A stretch of 64,000 nt of DNA, taken from the NCBI GenBank assembly GCA_016789885.1, contig JAEUPZ010000031.1:62001-126000 (forward strand). Direction: 5' to 3'. The number at the start of each line of letters is the position of its first letter. Within the stretch, counting starts at the first letter, position 1. The notes under the pieces are model-generated. The model did not search any database. It was not told the DNA's origin and worked only from the letters and a program-made list of their open reading frames with translations. Shown piece after piece: positions 9,224-17,738 of the stretch. The DNA comes from Chromatiales bacterium. Its GTDB lineage: Bacteria > Pseudomonadota > Gammaproteobacteria > Steroidobacterales > GCA-2729495. The translations under genes were made by a program, and so were the position numbers.

Positions 9224-10489
9224 ATGCCCGGCGACCACGGGCTCGGGGACTGGCTGCGGCGCCTCGAGTCCCTCGATCCCGCCCGCATCGAGTTCGGCCT
9301 TGACCGCGTCGTCGCCGTCCTCCGGCGACTCGACGTCGCGCCACCCGCGGGCCGCGTCTTCACCGTTGCCGGCACCAACGGCAAGGGCTCGACGGTGGGC
9401 ATCCTCGAACGCTGCCTCCGGGCCGCAGGCTTCCGGGTCGGCCGCTATACGTCGCCCCACCTGCGCCGCTACACCGAGCGCGTATCCATCGACGGGGCGG
9501 AGATCGGGGCGGCGCCCCTCGTCGCCGCATTCGCCGACGTCGAAGCGGCGGCAGCCGGAACGCCCCTGACCTACTTCGAGTTCGGCACGCTGGCGGCGTT
9601 CCGGGCCTTCAGCGCTGCGCGCTGCGACACCTGGGTGCTCGAGGTGGGCATGGGCGGGCGCCTCGATGCGGTCAACGCGGTCGATCCCGACTTCAGCCTC
9701 ATCACCACCATCGGCCTCGATCACCAGGAATTCCTGGGCCACACCATCGAGGCCATCGCCGGCGAGAAGGCCGGCATCCTGCGGGCCGGCCGGCCGTCCT
9801 TCTACGGCGATCGCCCGGTGCCCGGGGCGATCCGTACCCAGGCGCAGGTCCTCGGCAGCCCGCTCACGGCCTTCGGCGAGGGCTTCGGCGTGGAGGCTGG
9901 CCCCCAGCGCTGGCTGTGGTGGGGCGGCGGCGCCCGCCGCGACGACCTTCCCCTGCTGTCCGGCTGGACAGATGCCCAGTACCGCAACGCTGGCCTGGCC
10001 CTCGCGGCGCTGCAGGCCTTCGATGCGGCCACGGTGCCGGCGGCGGCGAAGCTGCCGGGGCTCCTCGCCGACGCCATGCCGGCCGGCCGCTTCCAGCGCT
10101 GCGTGCGCGGTGGCCGCGAGTGGATCCTCGACGTCGCCCACAATCCCCAGGCCGCCGCCGCCCTGCGGGCCCAGCTCGCCACGCTGCCGCCGGCCGACAC
10201 CACCGTCGTGACGGCGCTGCTGGCCGACAAGGCGGTGGCGGGCTTCGCGGCGGAGCTGGCGCCGCTCGCCGGCCGCTGGATCGTCTGCCACCTCGACGGC
10301 TCCCGGGCGAGCCCGACGGAGCGATTGCTGGCGGGCCTGGCCGAGGCGGGGGTCCACGGTGCCGCGACGGCCGAGGATCCCGCGGCTGCCTTCGCCGCGG
10401 CCGCCGCGGCAACGCCGCCCGGTGGGCGCATCGTCGTCTGCGGCTCGTTCCGGCTGGTCGGGCCGGCGCTGGACTGGCTTGGTCTATAA
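9224..10489 (+). CDS. folC: Bifunctional dihydrofolate synthase/folylpolyglutamate synthase
   Basis: Adds glutamate to dihydropteroate and then further glutamates to reduced folates. The 421-residue Mur-ligase-family protein carries the ATP-binding loop VAGTNGKGSTVG at residues 48-59. Other motifs are TSPHLRRYTERVSIDG (substrate loop), LEVGMGGRLDAVN and, in the C-terminal domain, LDVAHNPQAA. Length and order of motifs are normal. It is followed by a SPOR-domain gene, matching the folC-dedD-cvpA-purF order seen in E. coli and other Gammaproteobacteria. Confidence 0.96.
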   Translation: MPGDHGLGDWLRRLESLDPARIEFGLDRVVAVLRRLDVAPPAGRVFTVAGTNGKGSTVGILERCLRAAGFRVGRYTSPHLRRYTERVSIDGAEIGAAPLVAAFADVEAAAAGTPLTYFEFGTLAAFRAFSAARCDTWVLEVGMGGRLDAVNAVDPDFSLITTIGLDHQEFLGHTIEAIAGEKAGILRAGRPSFYGDRPVPGAIRTQAQVLGSPLTAFGEGFGVEAGPQRWLWWGGGARRDDLPLLSGWTDAQYRNAGLALAALQAFDAATVPAAAKLPGLLADAMPAGRFQRCVRGGREWILDVAHNPQAAAALRAQLATLPPADTTVVTALLADKAVAGFAAELAPLAGRWIVCHLDGSRASPTERLLAGLAEAGVHGAATAEDPAAAFAAAAAATPPGGRIVVCGSFRLVGPALDWLGL

Positions 10490-10516
10490 TCGCGGCTCCG
10501 CTACCGCGTATCCCCG

Positions 10517-11164
10517 ATGGATCGGCAACTCGCTGAACGGATGGTCGGCGCCGCGGTGCTTCTCACCGTCCTGGTGCTGGTGGTGCCCGCCCTGCTCGAC
10601 GGCGGTGGCGAAGAGCCGTCCGGGCGCGCCGACTCGCCCCTGCCGTCGGTGCTCGAGGTGGCCCCCACCCGCACGATCCGCATCGAGGGCCAGGACGACC
10701 GTGGCCCGCCGGTGCCCGAGGCCCAGGTGCCGCCGGCTCCCATCGTTCCCCCGGCCGACAGCCCCGCGCCCGAGGCCTTGCCGGCCGAGGCGGTCGCCGC
10801 GGTTGATGTACCCGCCCAGGATCCCGTGCCCGTAGACCTGCCGGCGGCAACCGCCGTGACCCCGTCCGACCCCCCGCCCGTACCGGCGGCCTCGACGCCG
10901 CCACCCGCTGCTCCCGCCGCCGCAGCGCCACCCGCCGGCGACTGGGTGGTGCAGCTCGGCAGCTTTGCCAACGGCCCCAATGCGGAACGCCTGGCCGGGC
11001 AGGTACGGGCGAAGGGCTTCGCCGCCACCGTCAGCGAGACCGGCACCGGCAGTGCCCGCCGCTACCGGGTCCGGTCCGGCGCCGCCACGACCCGCGAGGC
11101 GGCCGACCGGCTGGCGGCAGACATCAAGGCGGCCGGTTTCCAGGTGACCGTGGTCCGCCGGTGA
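10517..11164 (+). CDS. dedD: SPOR-domain cell division protein DedD-like
   Basis: Inner-membrane protein with a periplasmic SPOR domain, which binds glycan strands lacking stem peptides at the division septum. In the 215-residue protein a short cytoplasmic N-terminus is followed by one transmembrane helix at residues 9-27. A Pro/Ala-rich linker of about 110 residues leads to the SPOR domain at about 142-213 (WVVQLGSFANGPNAERLAGQ, then RYRVRSGA). Position between folC and cvpA supports dedD rather than ftsN. A TATAAT at 10485-10490, overlapping the folC end, could supply a local promoter. Confidence 0.9.
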   Translation: MDRQLAERMVGAAVLLTVLVLVVPALLDGGGEEPSGRADSPLPSVLEVAPTRTIRIEGQDDRGPPVPEAQVPPAPIVPPADSPAPEALPAEAVAAVDVPAQDPVPVDLPAATAVTPSDPPPVPAASTPPPAAPAAAAPPAGDWVVQLGSFANGPNAERLAGQVRAKGFAATVSETGTGSARRYRVRSGAATTREAADRLAADIKAAGFQVTVVRR

Positions 11165-11177
11165 CGGGGGCGACGCC

Positions 11178-11696
11178 ATGACCATGCCATCCGTGACCGT
11201 CCTCGATTACGTCTTCCTCGCCATCCTGCTGGCCTCGGCCCTGATCGGCATCCTGCGCGGTCTCATCAAGGAAGCGCTGTCGCTGCTGGGGTGGATCGCC
11301 GCCGTCTGGCTCGCGGCCCGCTACGGCGCCGAGGGTGGCCAGGTCGTCGCGGGCCTCGTCGACGACCCCGAGGCGCGCCTGTGGGCGGGGCGGCTGCTGG
11401 TCTTCATCGGCGTGCTGTTCGCGGCCAGCCTGCTCACCTGGCTCGTCGCCTGGCTCGTGCGGCGCACGCCCGTCACCGGCATGGACCGGGCGCTTGGGCT
11501 CTGCTTCGGCCTGGCCCGCGGCACGCTGCTCGTGGCGCTGGTGGTGTACGCCGTGCGGGCGGGCGGTTTCGAGGCCGAGCCTTGGTGCCAGAAGTCCAAG
11601 CTGCTACCGTATGCGGCCGCAGTGACCCAGGTGCTCGAGCAGGCCGTCCGCAACCGCCTGGCCCTGGGGTCCGCCGTTCCCGCGACGGCGGGCTGA
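11178..11696 (+). CDS. cvpA: CvpA family inner membrane protein
   Basis: Small integral membrane protein of the CvpA (colicin V production) family, needed for colicin V export in E. coli and linked to envelope homeostasis. The 172-residue protein has four hydrophobic segments and the conserved N-terminal pattern LDYVFLAILLASALIGILRG followed by KEALSLLGWI. A second ATG at 11184 is an alternative start. It lies directly upstream of purF, the near-universal arrangement, probably in one transcript. Confidence 0.92.
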   Translation: MTMPSVTVLDYVFLAILLASALIGILRGLIKEALSLLGWIAAVWLAARYGAEGGQVVAGLVDDPEARLWAGRLLVFIGVLFAASLLTWLVAWLVRRTPVTGMDRALGLCFGLARGTLLVALVVYAVRAGGFEAEPWCQKSKLLPYAAAVTQVLEQAVRNRLALGSAVPATAG

Positions 11697-11732
11697 GACC
11701 GCGCTGCAGCCTGTCCCGGAGGAATTCACCGC

Positions 11733-13283
11733 GTGTGTGGCATTGTCGGCATCGTCGGCCACGGCCCGGTCAACCAGGCCATCTACGACGCGCTCACCGT
11801 CCTCCAGCACCGCGGGCAGGACGCCGCGGGCATCATGACCGATGCCAATGGCACGGCGTGCACCCGCAAGAAGAACGGCCTCGTCAGTGACGTCTTCCAG
11901 CAGCGCCACATGGAAGACCTGCGCGGCAACGTGGGGATCGGCCACGTTCGCTATCCGACGGCCGGCACGCTCAGTTCGTCCGAGGCGCAGCCGTTCTACG
12001 TCAACTCGCCGTTCGGCATCGGGCTTGCCCACAACGGCAACCTGACGAACTCCGACGAGCTGAAGTCCATGCTGGTCACCCAGGACCGGCGCCACCTGAA
12101 CACCGGCTCCGACACCGAGGCGCTGCTGAACGTCTTCGCCCACGAGCTGCAGGCCCAGGAAGGGCAGGTGCCGACGCCGAAGGCCATCTTCGCCGCCGTG
12201 GCCGCCGTGCATCGCCGCTGCCGCGGCGGTTACGCCGTGGTCGCCGTGGTCATGGGCTACGGCATCGTCGCGTTCCGCGACCCCCATGGCATCCGGCCGA
12301 TCTGCCTCGGGCGGCGTGAGTCGCCCCGCGGCGTCGAGCACATGGTGGCTTCCGAGAGCGTCGCCATGGACGCCCTCGACTTCGAGGTCGTGCGCGACAT
12401 CCTGCCCGGCGAGGCGGTCATCATCGAGGCCAACGGCACGCTGCACAGCCAGCAGTGCGGGCCGCGGCGCGGCTACACGCCCTGCATCTTCGAGTACGTC
12501 TACTTCGCGCGGCCCGACTCGATCATCGACCGCATCTCGGTCTACAAGTCACGGCTGCGCATGGGCGAGGCGCTGGCCGACAAGATCCTGCGCGAGCGAC
12601 CGGACCACGACATCGATGTCGTCATCCCGATCCCCGACTCGAGCCGCACGAGCGCCCTGGAGGTGGCCCACCGGCTCGGCGTCAAGTACCGCGAGGGCTT
12701 CATCAAGAACCGCTACATCGGCCGCACGTTCATCATGCCGGGTCAGGAACAGCGCCGGCAGTCGGTTCGACGCAAGCTCAACGCCATCGAGCTCGAGTTC
12801 CGCAACCGCAACGTGCTGCTGGTCGATGACTCCGTCGTGCGCGGCACGACCTCGAAGCAGATCATCGAGATGGCCCGCGAGGCCGGCGCCCGGCGGGTCT
12901 ACTTCGCCTCGGCGTCGCCGCCGGTGCGCTACCCCAACGTCTACGGCATCGACATGCCGGCCGCCTCCGAGCTGGTGGCGGCGGGCCGCACCGACCGGGA
13001 GGTGCAGGACTACATCGGCGCCGACTGGCTCGTGTACCAGGACATCGACGACCTCGTGCGGGCCGTGCGCTACGACAACGGCGACATCGCCGACTTCGAC
13101 ACCTCGTGCTTCTCCGGCCAGTACGTCACGGGTGACGTGACGCCGGAGTACCTGGCGCGGCTCGAGCGCGAGCGCGCCGACGCCACCCGCAGCAAGCGCG
13201 ACGGCAAGCGGCGCAATGCGCCGGTCGAGGCCGCGTCGACGGTGCTGGCCACCACGCCCGGTCCCCGCGCCGGCGCTGCCTGA
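11733..13283 (+). CDS. purF: Amidophosphoribosyltransferase
   Basis: First committed step of purine synthesis: glutamine plus PRPP gives phosphoribosylamine. The 516-residue protein starts at a GTG preceded by a strong GGAGG ribosome site 8 bases upstream. That start places the catalytic Cys at residue 2 (MCGIVGIVG), as the Ntn-hydrolase glutaminase domain requires. The PRPP-binding loop [14 protein letters not shown] lies near residue 360. Length is close to E. coli PurF (505). The C-terminal tail of about 30 residues is basic and poorly conserved. Confidence 0.97.
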   Translation: MCGIVGIVGHGPVNQAIYDALTVLQHRGQDAAGIMTDANGTACTRKKNGLVSDVFQQRHMEDLRGNVGIGHVRYPTAGTLSSSEAQPFYVNSPFGIGLAHNGNLTNSDELKSMLVTQDRRHLNTGSDTEALLNVFAHELQAQEGQVPTPKAIFAAVAAVHRRCRGGYAVVAVVMGYGIVAFRDPHGIRPICLGRRESPRGVEHMVASESVAMDALDFEVVRDILPGEAVIIEANGTLHSQQCGPRRGYTPCIFEYVYFARPDSIIDRISVYKSRLRMGEALADKILRERPDHDIDVVIPIPDSSRTSALEVAHRLGVKYREGFIKNRYIGRTFIMPGQEQRRQSVRRKLNAIELEFRNRNVLLVDDSVVRGTTSKQIIEMAREAGARRVYFASASPPVRYPNVYGIDMPAASELVAAGRTDREVQDYIGADWLVYQDIDDLVRAVRYDNGDIADFDTSCFSGQYVTGDVTPEYLARLERERADATRSKRDGKRRNAPVEAASTVLATTPGPRAGAA

Positions 13284-13323
13284 CGGGCCCGCGCGGCCGC
13301 GCGCGGCGGGCGCCTCTTCACCC

Positions 13324-13632
13324 ATGCCCCTCAAGGTGCTCGTCATCGACGACCACCCGGAATACCGGCGTGGCCTTGCGAGCCACGTGACCGTGCGCTG
13401 GCCCGACGCCGTGGTGCGCGAGTACGACCCGCTGACGGCCGGCCCGCTGCCCGACGCATTCTCCGGTGCCGGCAACGACCTGGTGCTGCTGGGGCACCCG
13501 TGTGGCGGCGGCGATGCCCTTGAGTGGCTGCGCCGGTTCCGCAGCCAGCCGCGCTTCCCGCCGGTGGTCTTCATCGGCGACGGTGACGAAGCCCAGGTGG
13601 TGGAGGCGATCCGCGCCGGCGCGGACCAGTAA
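13324..13632 (+). pseudogene. Degenerate response-regulator receiver domain, cut off by an in-frame TAA
   Basis: A 102-residue receiver-like domain (VLVIDDHPEYRRGL at the N-terminus) keeps the paired acidic residues Asp9-Asp10. The expected phosphoacceptor aspartate is glycine: the site reads DLVLLGHPCGGGDALEWL with Gly57 where LLD is normal. The switch Ser/Thr after beta-4 is also missing (VVFIGDG). The frame stops at TAA (13630-13632) just after AGADQ, where receivers normally read AGADxYxxKP. The codons after the stop, in the same frame, read VGKPRQRHERL, supplying the expected lysine. The kinase of the next feature continues in this frame, so the ancestral gene was very likely a receiver-kinase fusion broken by a nonsense mutation. 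Confidence 0.75.
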
Positions 13633-13665
13633 GTCGGCAAGCCCCGGCAGCGCCACGAACGGCTG

Positions 13666-14529
13666 GTGGCGGCCAACGAGGACGCTCTCGCCCGCGGCGT
13701 GGCGGCCGCCGCGCCGGTACCGCGCCGCCCCGCCGTGGTGGCAGGCGTCCGCGGCTACGAGACGCTCCGGCGGCTGGCCGACGGCGAGATTTCCACCGTC
13801 TGGCTGGCGCGGGACCGTGCCACGGCGCGGGAGGTCGTTCTCAAGGTGCTGCGGCAGGTGCCGGACAACGGTGCGGAGCGCATCTTCGACCGGTTCCTGC
13901 AGGAGTACGAGCTGATCGCGCGGCTACGCCACCCGAACGTCGTGCGCATCCATGATCTCGGCGTCGCGGACGACCATGCCTACATCGCCATGGAGTACTG
14001 CGGTGGCGGCAGCCTGAAGCGGCGCATCGCCGCGGGCATCGCGCCGGGCGATGCGTATCGCCTGATGCGCGACATGGCGGGGGCGCTCGGCGCGCTGCAT
14101 GCGGCCGGCATCCTGCACCGGGACCTGAAGCCCACCAACGTCCTCTTCCGTGACGATGGCAGCGTGGCACTCATCGACTTCGGCCTGGCCAAGCAGGCGG
14201 CGCTGCGGGCGGAATTCACCGGCGCCGGCACCATCTTCGGCACGCCGTACTACGTCAGCCCCGAGCAGGGGCACGGCGAGCCCGTCGACGAGCGGGGCGA
14301 CCTGTACAGCCTCGGCGTCGTCTTCTACGAGATGCTGACCGGCCAGAAGCCCTACACCGGCGAGACGGCGCTCGCCGTGATCATCGCCCACCGGCAGGCG
14401 CCGATTCCGCGGCTGCCGGCGGCGCTGGCGTCGTGGCAGCCCCTGGTGGACCGGCTGCTGGCCAAGGGCAGGGCCGAACGCTTCCAGTCCGTGGCCGAAC
14501 TGCTGTCCTGGCAGCCCGGGCCTGCCTGA
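13666..14529 (+). CDS. Serine/threonine protein kinase (Hanks type), downstream half of a split gene
   Basis: Eukaryotic-type kinase domain of about 260 residues in the same frame as the receiver remnant upstream. Visible subdomains are a glycine-loop-like LADGEISTVWLARD, the ATP lysine in VVLKVL, the catalytic loop HRDLKPTN, the metal-binding DFG in LIDFGLAK, and the activation segment GTPYYVSPEQ. All key residues are present, so the domain could be active if made. The only candidate starts after the TAA are GTGs such as the one at 13666; none has a convincing Shine-Dalgarno sequence, so translation would need reinitiation or readthrough. It has no transmembrane segment and ends close to the domain boundary. 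The substrate is unknown. Confidence 0.8.
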   Translation: MAANEDALARGVAAAAPVPRRPAVVAGVRGYETLRRLADGEISTVWLARDRATAREVVLKVLRQVPDNGAERIFDRFLQEYELIARLRHPNVVRIHDLGVADDHAYIAMEYCGGGSLKRRIAAGIAPGDAYRLMRDMAGALGALHAAGILHRDLKPTNVLFRDDGSVALIDFGLAKQAALRAEFTGAGTIFGTPYYVSPEQGHGEPVDERGDLYSLGVVFYEMLTGQKPYTGETALAVIIAHRQAPIPRLPAALASWQPLVDRLLAKGRAERFQSVAELLSWQPGPA

Positions 14530-14545
14530 GCCGCCGTCGCGGCGC

Positions 14546-15271
14546 TCAGGCGAAGGGCAGGGCGACCAGCTCCGGCTCCGTGCCGGCGAAGCGCAGGACG
14601 CTGCCGGCCTCGTGCCAGGCGCCGAGCACGACCCGGGTGCCCGGGTTGCCCGCGCCCGCCGGCCGGTGGATCGCCGGCCGGTGGGTGTGGCCGTGGATCA
14701 GCAGGCCCACGCCGTGGCGGTCCATCGCGGCATCCACCGCCGCGGGACTGACGTCCATGATCGCCGCGGGCTTGCTGGCGTTCGCCGCCTGGCTGCGGGA
14801 GCGCAGGCTCCGCGCCAGCTGCCGGCGCAGGGCCGCCGGCAGGGCGAGGAAGGCCCGGCGCACGGCAGGCCGGTGCACCACGGCGCGGTAGCGCTGGTAG
14901 GCCGCGTCGTCGGTGCACAGCGTGTCGCCGTGCATCAGCAGGGCGCGGCGACCGGCCACCGTGGCGAGGGCCTCGTCGGCGAGCAGCGTTGCGCCCGTGG
15001 CCGCGGCGAAGCCCGGCCCGACGAGGAAATCCCGGTTCCCCCGGAGGAAGCCGACGGTGCGGCCGCTGGCCGCGTAGTCGCGCAGCGCCGCCATGACCGC
15101 GGTGGCGTGGTCGTCGGCCGCGTCGTCGCCGAGCCACGCCTCGAACAGGTCGCCGAGGATGAAGAGCTGGTCGCCGTCCCGGGCGGGACCGGCCAGGAAG
15201 CGCAGGAAGCACGCCGTCGCGGCGGGCCTGCCGGGGTCGAGGTGCAGGTCCGAAACGAACTGTGGCGCCAT
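14546..15271 (-). CDS. lpxH: UDP-2,3-diacylglucosamine diphosphatase
   Basis: Cleaves UDP-2,3-diacylglucosamine to lipid X and UMP in lipid A synthesis, at the inner leaflet. The 241-residue calcineurin-like metallophosphoesterase has the metal motifs SDLHLD (residues 7-12), GDLFEAWLGDD, FLRGNRD, HGDTLCTDD and HGHTHRP in the expected order. LpxH is the form found in Beta- and Gammaproteobacteria. The ATG at 15271 lies 8 bases after the stop of the cyclophilin gene, so the two are co-transcribed; E. coli likewise has ppiB next to lpxH. Confidence 0.95.
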   Translation of the reverse strand: MAPQFVSDLHLDPGRPAATACFLRFLAGPARDGDQLFILGDLFEAWLGDDAADDHATAVMAALRDYAASGRTVGFLRGNRDFLVGPGFAAATGATLLADEALATVAGRRALLMHGDTLCTDDAAYQRYRAVVHRPAVRRAFLALPAALRRQLARSLRSRSQAANASKPAAIMDVSPAAVDAAMDRHGVGLLIHGHTHRPAIHRPAGAGNPGTRVVLGAWHEAGSVLRFAGTEPELVALPFA

Positions 15272-15279
15272 CGCCGGCG

Positions 15280-15855
15280 TCAGCGCGGCGCGGGCCCGTC
15301 GAGCAGCCGCACGCTGCGGATCACGACCGGCTGCACCGGCACGTCGTTCATGTCGTTGCGGCTGGCCGTGGGCCGGTGGCCGATGTCGTCGACGACCTCC
15401 ATGCCCTGCACGACCTGCCCGAAGACGGCGTAGCCCCAGCGCGTCGCCTTGGGGTCGAGCGTGACGTTGTCGGCCAGGTTCACGTAGAACTGCGAGTCCG
15501 CCGAGTGCGGGTCGGCGGTGCGGGCCATGGCGACGGTGCCGCGGCGGTTGCTGAGCCCGTTGCCCGACTCGTTCGGCACCGTCGCCGCGACGGGCTTGAG
15601 CTCGAGTTCGGCCGTGTAGCCACCGCCCTGGATCACGAAGCCGTCGACGACGCGGTGGAAGACCAGCCCGTCGTAGTGGCTGGCGGCGACGTAGCTGAGG
15701 AAGTGCGCCACCGTCAGCGGCGCCCGGCCGGGGTCGAGCTGGATCACGAACTTGCCGGCCGAGGTATCGACCTCCACCTGGGGATCGGCCGCCAGGGCGG
15801 GGCCACCGGCGGCCAGCAGGATGACCAGCGGGAGGGCAGCGGAGCGTCGGCGCAT
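15280..15855 (-). CDS. ppiA: Periplasmic cyclophilin-type peptidyl-prolyl isomerase
   Basis: Catalyses cis-trans isomerisation of X-Pro bonds. The 191-residue protein starts with a signal peptide ending ALA at about residue 22, so it is predicted periplasmic, unlike cytosolic PpiB. The cyclophilin core contains YDGLVFHRVVDGFVIQGG, with the catalytic Arg in FHRV. Other core stretches are NRRGTVAMAR and SQFYVNLADN. It sits 12 bases downstream of folD and 8 upstream of lpxH on the minus strand. The lpxH neighbourhood would suggest ppiB, but the leader argues for PpiA-like export. Confidence 0.88.
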   Translation of the reverse strand: MRRRSAALPLVILLAAGGPALAADPQVEVDTSAGKFVIQLDPGRAPLTVAHFLSYVAASHYDGLVFHRVVDGFVIQGGGYTAELELKPVAATVPNESGNGLSNRRGTVAMARTADPHSADSQFYVNLADNVTLDPKATRWGYAVFGQVVQGMEVVDDIGHRPTASRNDMNDVPVQPVVIRSVRLLDGPAPR

Positions 15856-15867
15856 GGCGGGATTTCC

Positions 15868-16749
15868 TCAGCCCCCGGCGGCACGCAGGGGCGCGGCAGG
15901 ACCGGCGGCAGCCGCCGCCGTCAGGGTGTTCTCGAGCAGCATCGCGATGGTCATCGGGCCGACGCCGCCCGGCACCGGCGTGATCCAGCCAGCGCGCTCG
16001 CGGGCGGCTGCGAAGTCGACATCGCCGGTGATGCGCCCGTCGGGCAGCCGCGTGATGCCGATGTCGAGCACGACGGCTCCCGGCTTGATCCAGGCGCCCG
16101 GCACCAGGCCGGCCTTGCCGACGGCCACGGCCAGGATGTCGGCCGACTGGACGTGGGCCTGCAGGCCCTGGGTAAACCGATGGCAGACCGTCACCGTGGC
16201 CCCGGCCAGCAGGAGCTCCAGCGCGAGCGGCCGGCCGACGTGGTTCGAGGCGCCGACCACGACGGCGTGCCGGCCCTTCGGGTCGACGCCGATGGTGGCC
16301 AGCAGCGTCATCACGCCGTGGGGCGTCGCGGGGCGCAGGACCGGCATGCGCTGGCACAGCCGGCCGACGGTGTACGGGTGGAAGCCGTCGACGTCCTTGG
16401 CCGGCGCGATGCGCTCGATGACCGCGGTCTCGCTGATGTGCGCCGGCAGCGGCAGCTGCACCAGGATGCCGTCGATGGCCGGGTCCGCGTTCAGCTGGTC
16501 GATCAGTGCGAGGATGGCCGCCTCGCTGGTGCTGGCCGGCAGGTCGTAGTCCCGGGACACGATGCCGGTCTCGGCGCAGGCTGCGCGCTTGTTGCGCACG
16601 TAGATGCGCGAGGCGGCGTCGTCGCCCACCAGGATCACGGCGAGGCCCGGTGCGCGCAGGCCCGTGGCCACGCGGGCAGCCACGCGGCCGGCGATCTCCT
16701 GCCGCAGGCGTGCGGCGATGGCCTTACCGTCGATGATCTGTGCGGGCAT
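15868..16749 (-). CDS. folD: Bifunctional methylenetetrahydrofolate dehydrogenase/cyclohydrolase
   Basis: Interconverts methylene-, methenyl- and 10-formyl-tetrahydrofolate using NADP. The 293-residue protein has the substrate-site pattern [14 protein letters not shown] with the catalytic lysine. Signature stretches are [25 protein letters not shown] (NADP site) and the C-terminal [17 protein letters not shown]. The ATG at 16749 gives the normal start ([11 protein letters not shown]). The open frame continues upstream to 16872, but that extension has no family support. It heads the folD-ppiA-lpxH minus-strand operon. Confidence 0.97.
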   Translation of the reverse strand: MPAQIIDGKAIAARLRQEIAGRVAARVATGLRAPGLAVILVGDDAASRIYVRNKRAACAETGIVSRDYDLPASTSEAAILALIDQLNADPAIDGILVQLPLPAHISETAVIERIAPAKDVDGFHPYTVGRLCQRMPVLRPATPHGVMTLLATIGVDPKGRHAVVVGASNHVGRPLALELLLAGATVTVCHRFTQGLQAHVQSADILAVAVGKAGLVPGAWIKPGAVVLDIGITRLPDGRITGDVDFAAARERAGWITPVPGGVGPMTIAMLLENTLTAAAAAGPAAPLRAAGG

Positions 16750-16888
16750 GGCGGGGCACTGGCTTGCGGGGGCGAAAACAGGGCGCAACCTTAGCAGAGG
16801 CCGCCAGGCCGCGCAGGCGCGCCGCGCGTCGCGAAATTGACGGGACCCGGGGCGCTCCGTAAGATCGCGCACCCCAATGCCGGGCCGC

Positions 16889-16894
16889 TATAAT
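16889..16894 (+). promoter_or_regulatory. -10 element of the tRNA operon promoter
   Basis: A perfect TATAAT lies 18 bases before the tRNA-Pro gene, followed by a GC-rich stretch of the kind found at stringently controlled stable-RNA promoters. No good -35 hexamer is visible 16-18 bases upstream. Confidence 0.6.
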
Positions 16895-16912
16895 GGCCTC
16901 GCGGTGGCACGG

Positions 16913-16989
16913 CGGGGCATGGCGCAGTCTGGTAGCGCATCTGCTTTGGGAGCAGAGGGTCGGCGGTTCGAATCCGTCTGCCCCGACCA
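16913..16989 (+). tRNA. tRNA-Pro (anticodon TGG)
   Basis: 77-base cloverleaf with CCA encoded. The acceptor 5' strand CGGGGCA pairs with TGCCCCG, and the anticodon stem TCTGC/GCAGA encloses the loop TTTGGGA. The T arm contains GGTTCGAATCC. First gene of a five-tRNA array. Confidence 0.97.
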
Positions 16990-17050
16990 ACCCACCGCCC
17001 GGCGGCAACGCCGGTGCAGCCCGGCCCCGGCCGGGCGCGGTGAAGCAGAG

Positions 17051-17127
17051 GCGCCTGTAGCTCAACCGGACAGAGCACCGGCCTTCTAAGCCGGGGGTTG
17101 CAGGTTCGAGTCCTGCCAGGCGCGCCA
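17051..17127 (+). tRNA. tRNA-Arg (anticodon TCT)
   Basis: 77-base cloverleaf with CCA encoded. Acceptor GCGCCTG pairs with CAGGCGC, and anticodon stem CCGGC/GCCGG encloses loop CTTCTAA. It reads AGA/AGG, rare arginine codons in GC-rich genomes. Confidence 0.97.
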
Positions 17128-17176
17128 TTGCGAGGCCCGGGGCCTGGCGAACGAGGCCGGCGAGACGACAGCACTG

Positions 17177-17252
17177 GTGGGCGTAGCTCAGTTGGTAGAG
17201 CACCGGATTGTGATTCCGGTGGTCGTGGGTTCGAGCCCCATCGTCCACCCCA
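17177..17252 (+). tRNA. tRNA-His (anticodon GTG)
   Basis: 76-base cloverleaf with CCA encoded. Acceptor GTGGGCG pairs with CGTCCAC, and anticodon stem CCGGA/TCCGG encloses loop TTGTGAT. The base before the gene is G (17176) and the discriminator is C, as needed for the histidine-specific G-1:C73 pair. Confidence 0.97.
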
Positions 17253-17307
17253 AACCAAGGCAGCAGGCCCCCGGCGCCTGCCGCCAATCCCGGATGCCGG
17301 AAGGCAC

Positions 17308-17383
17308 GGGCCGTTAGCTCAATTGGTAGAGCAGTGGACTCTTAATCCATTGGTTGTAGGTTCAAGTCCTACACGGCCCACCA
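17308..17383 (+). tRNA. tRNA-Lys (anticodon CTT)
   Basis: 76-base cloverleaf with CCA encoded. Acceptor GGGCCGT pairs with ACGGCCC, and anticodon stem GTGGA/TCCAT (one G-T pair) encloses loop CTCTTAA. The CTT anticodon reads AAG; the usual TTT isoacceptor must lie elsewhere. Confidence 0.97.
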
Positions 17384-17511
17384 CTTCCCTGAACCCCTCA
17401 TGCCCTGAACCGGCCGACATGCGGCCCGGCCGTCCGTCCGCGGCCTGCTGGCCGCCCTGCGGGCACCCACCCTGCGACGCCGTTCGTGCCGGGCCCGGCG
17501 TCCGGGTCCGC

Positions 17512-17517
17512 TATAAT
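17512..17517 (+). promoter_or_regulatory. -10 element of a separate tRNA-Leu promoter
   Basis: A perfect TATAAT lies 31 bases before tRNA-Leu, inside the 165-base gap after tRNA-Lys. This suggests that tRNA-Leu, and perhaps tig, has its own promoter rather than relying on the upstream array. No strong -35 was seen. Confidence 0.55.
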
Positions 17518-17548
17518 GCGCTGCGGTTGGCCTGGGGCCCCGCCTGTC

Positions 17549-17633
17549 GCGAAAGTGGCGGAACTGGTAGACGCGCAGGATTTAGGTTCCTGTGGGGCAA
17601 CCCGTGAGAGTTCGAGTCTCTCCTTTCGCACCA
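17549..17633 (+). tRNA. tRNA-Leu (anticodon TAG)
   Basis: 85-base class II cloverleaf with a long variable arm and CCA encoded. Acceptor GCGAAAG pairs with CTTTCGC, and anticodon stem CAGGA/TCCTG encloses loop TTTAGGT. It sits just upstream of tig, a common arrangement in Gammaproteobacteria. Confidence 0.97.
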
Positions 17634-17738
17634 TTGCAGCCCTGACGGCGCCGGTGCGCCGGGCGGGGCCGACCGCCAGCCCACCACCACCCGGTGCCGT
17701 TTTCCGATCAACCCCTCTGATTTGATTGTCTGGATCCC

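Noticed and set aside
16837..16842. TTGACG as the -35 of the tRNA operon promoter
   Set aside because: It is 46 bases upstream of the TATAAT at 16889, far beyond the usual 16-18 base spacing.
17512..17700. tRNA-Leu as an integration site for the downstream genes
   Set aside because: The genes beyond it are core tig-clpPX-lon and no repeat of the tRNA 3' end was seen downstream.
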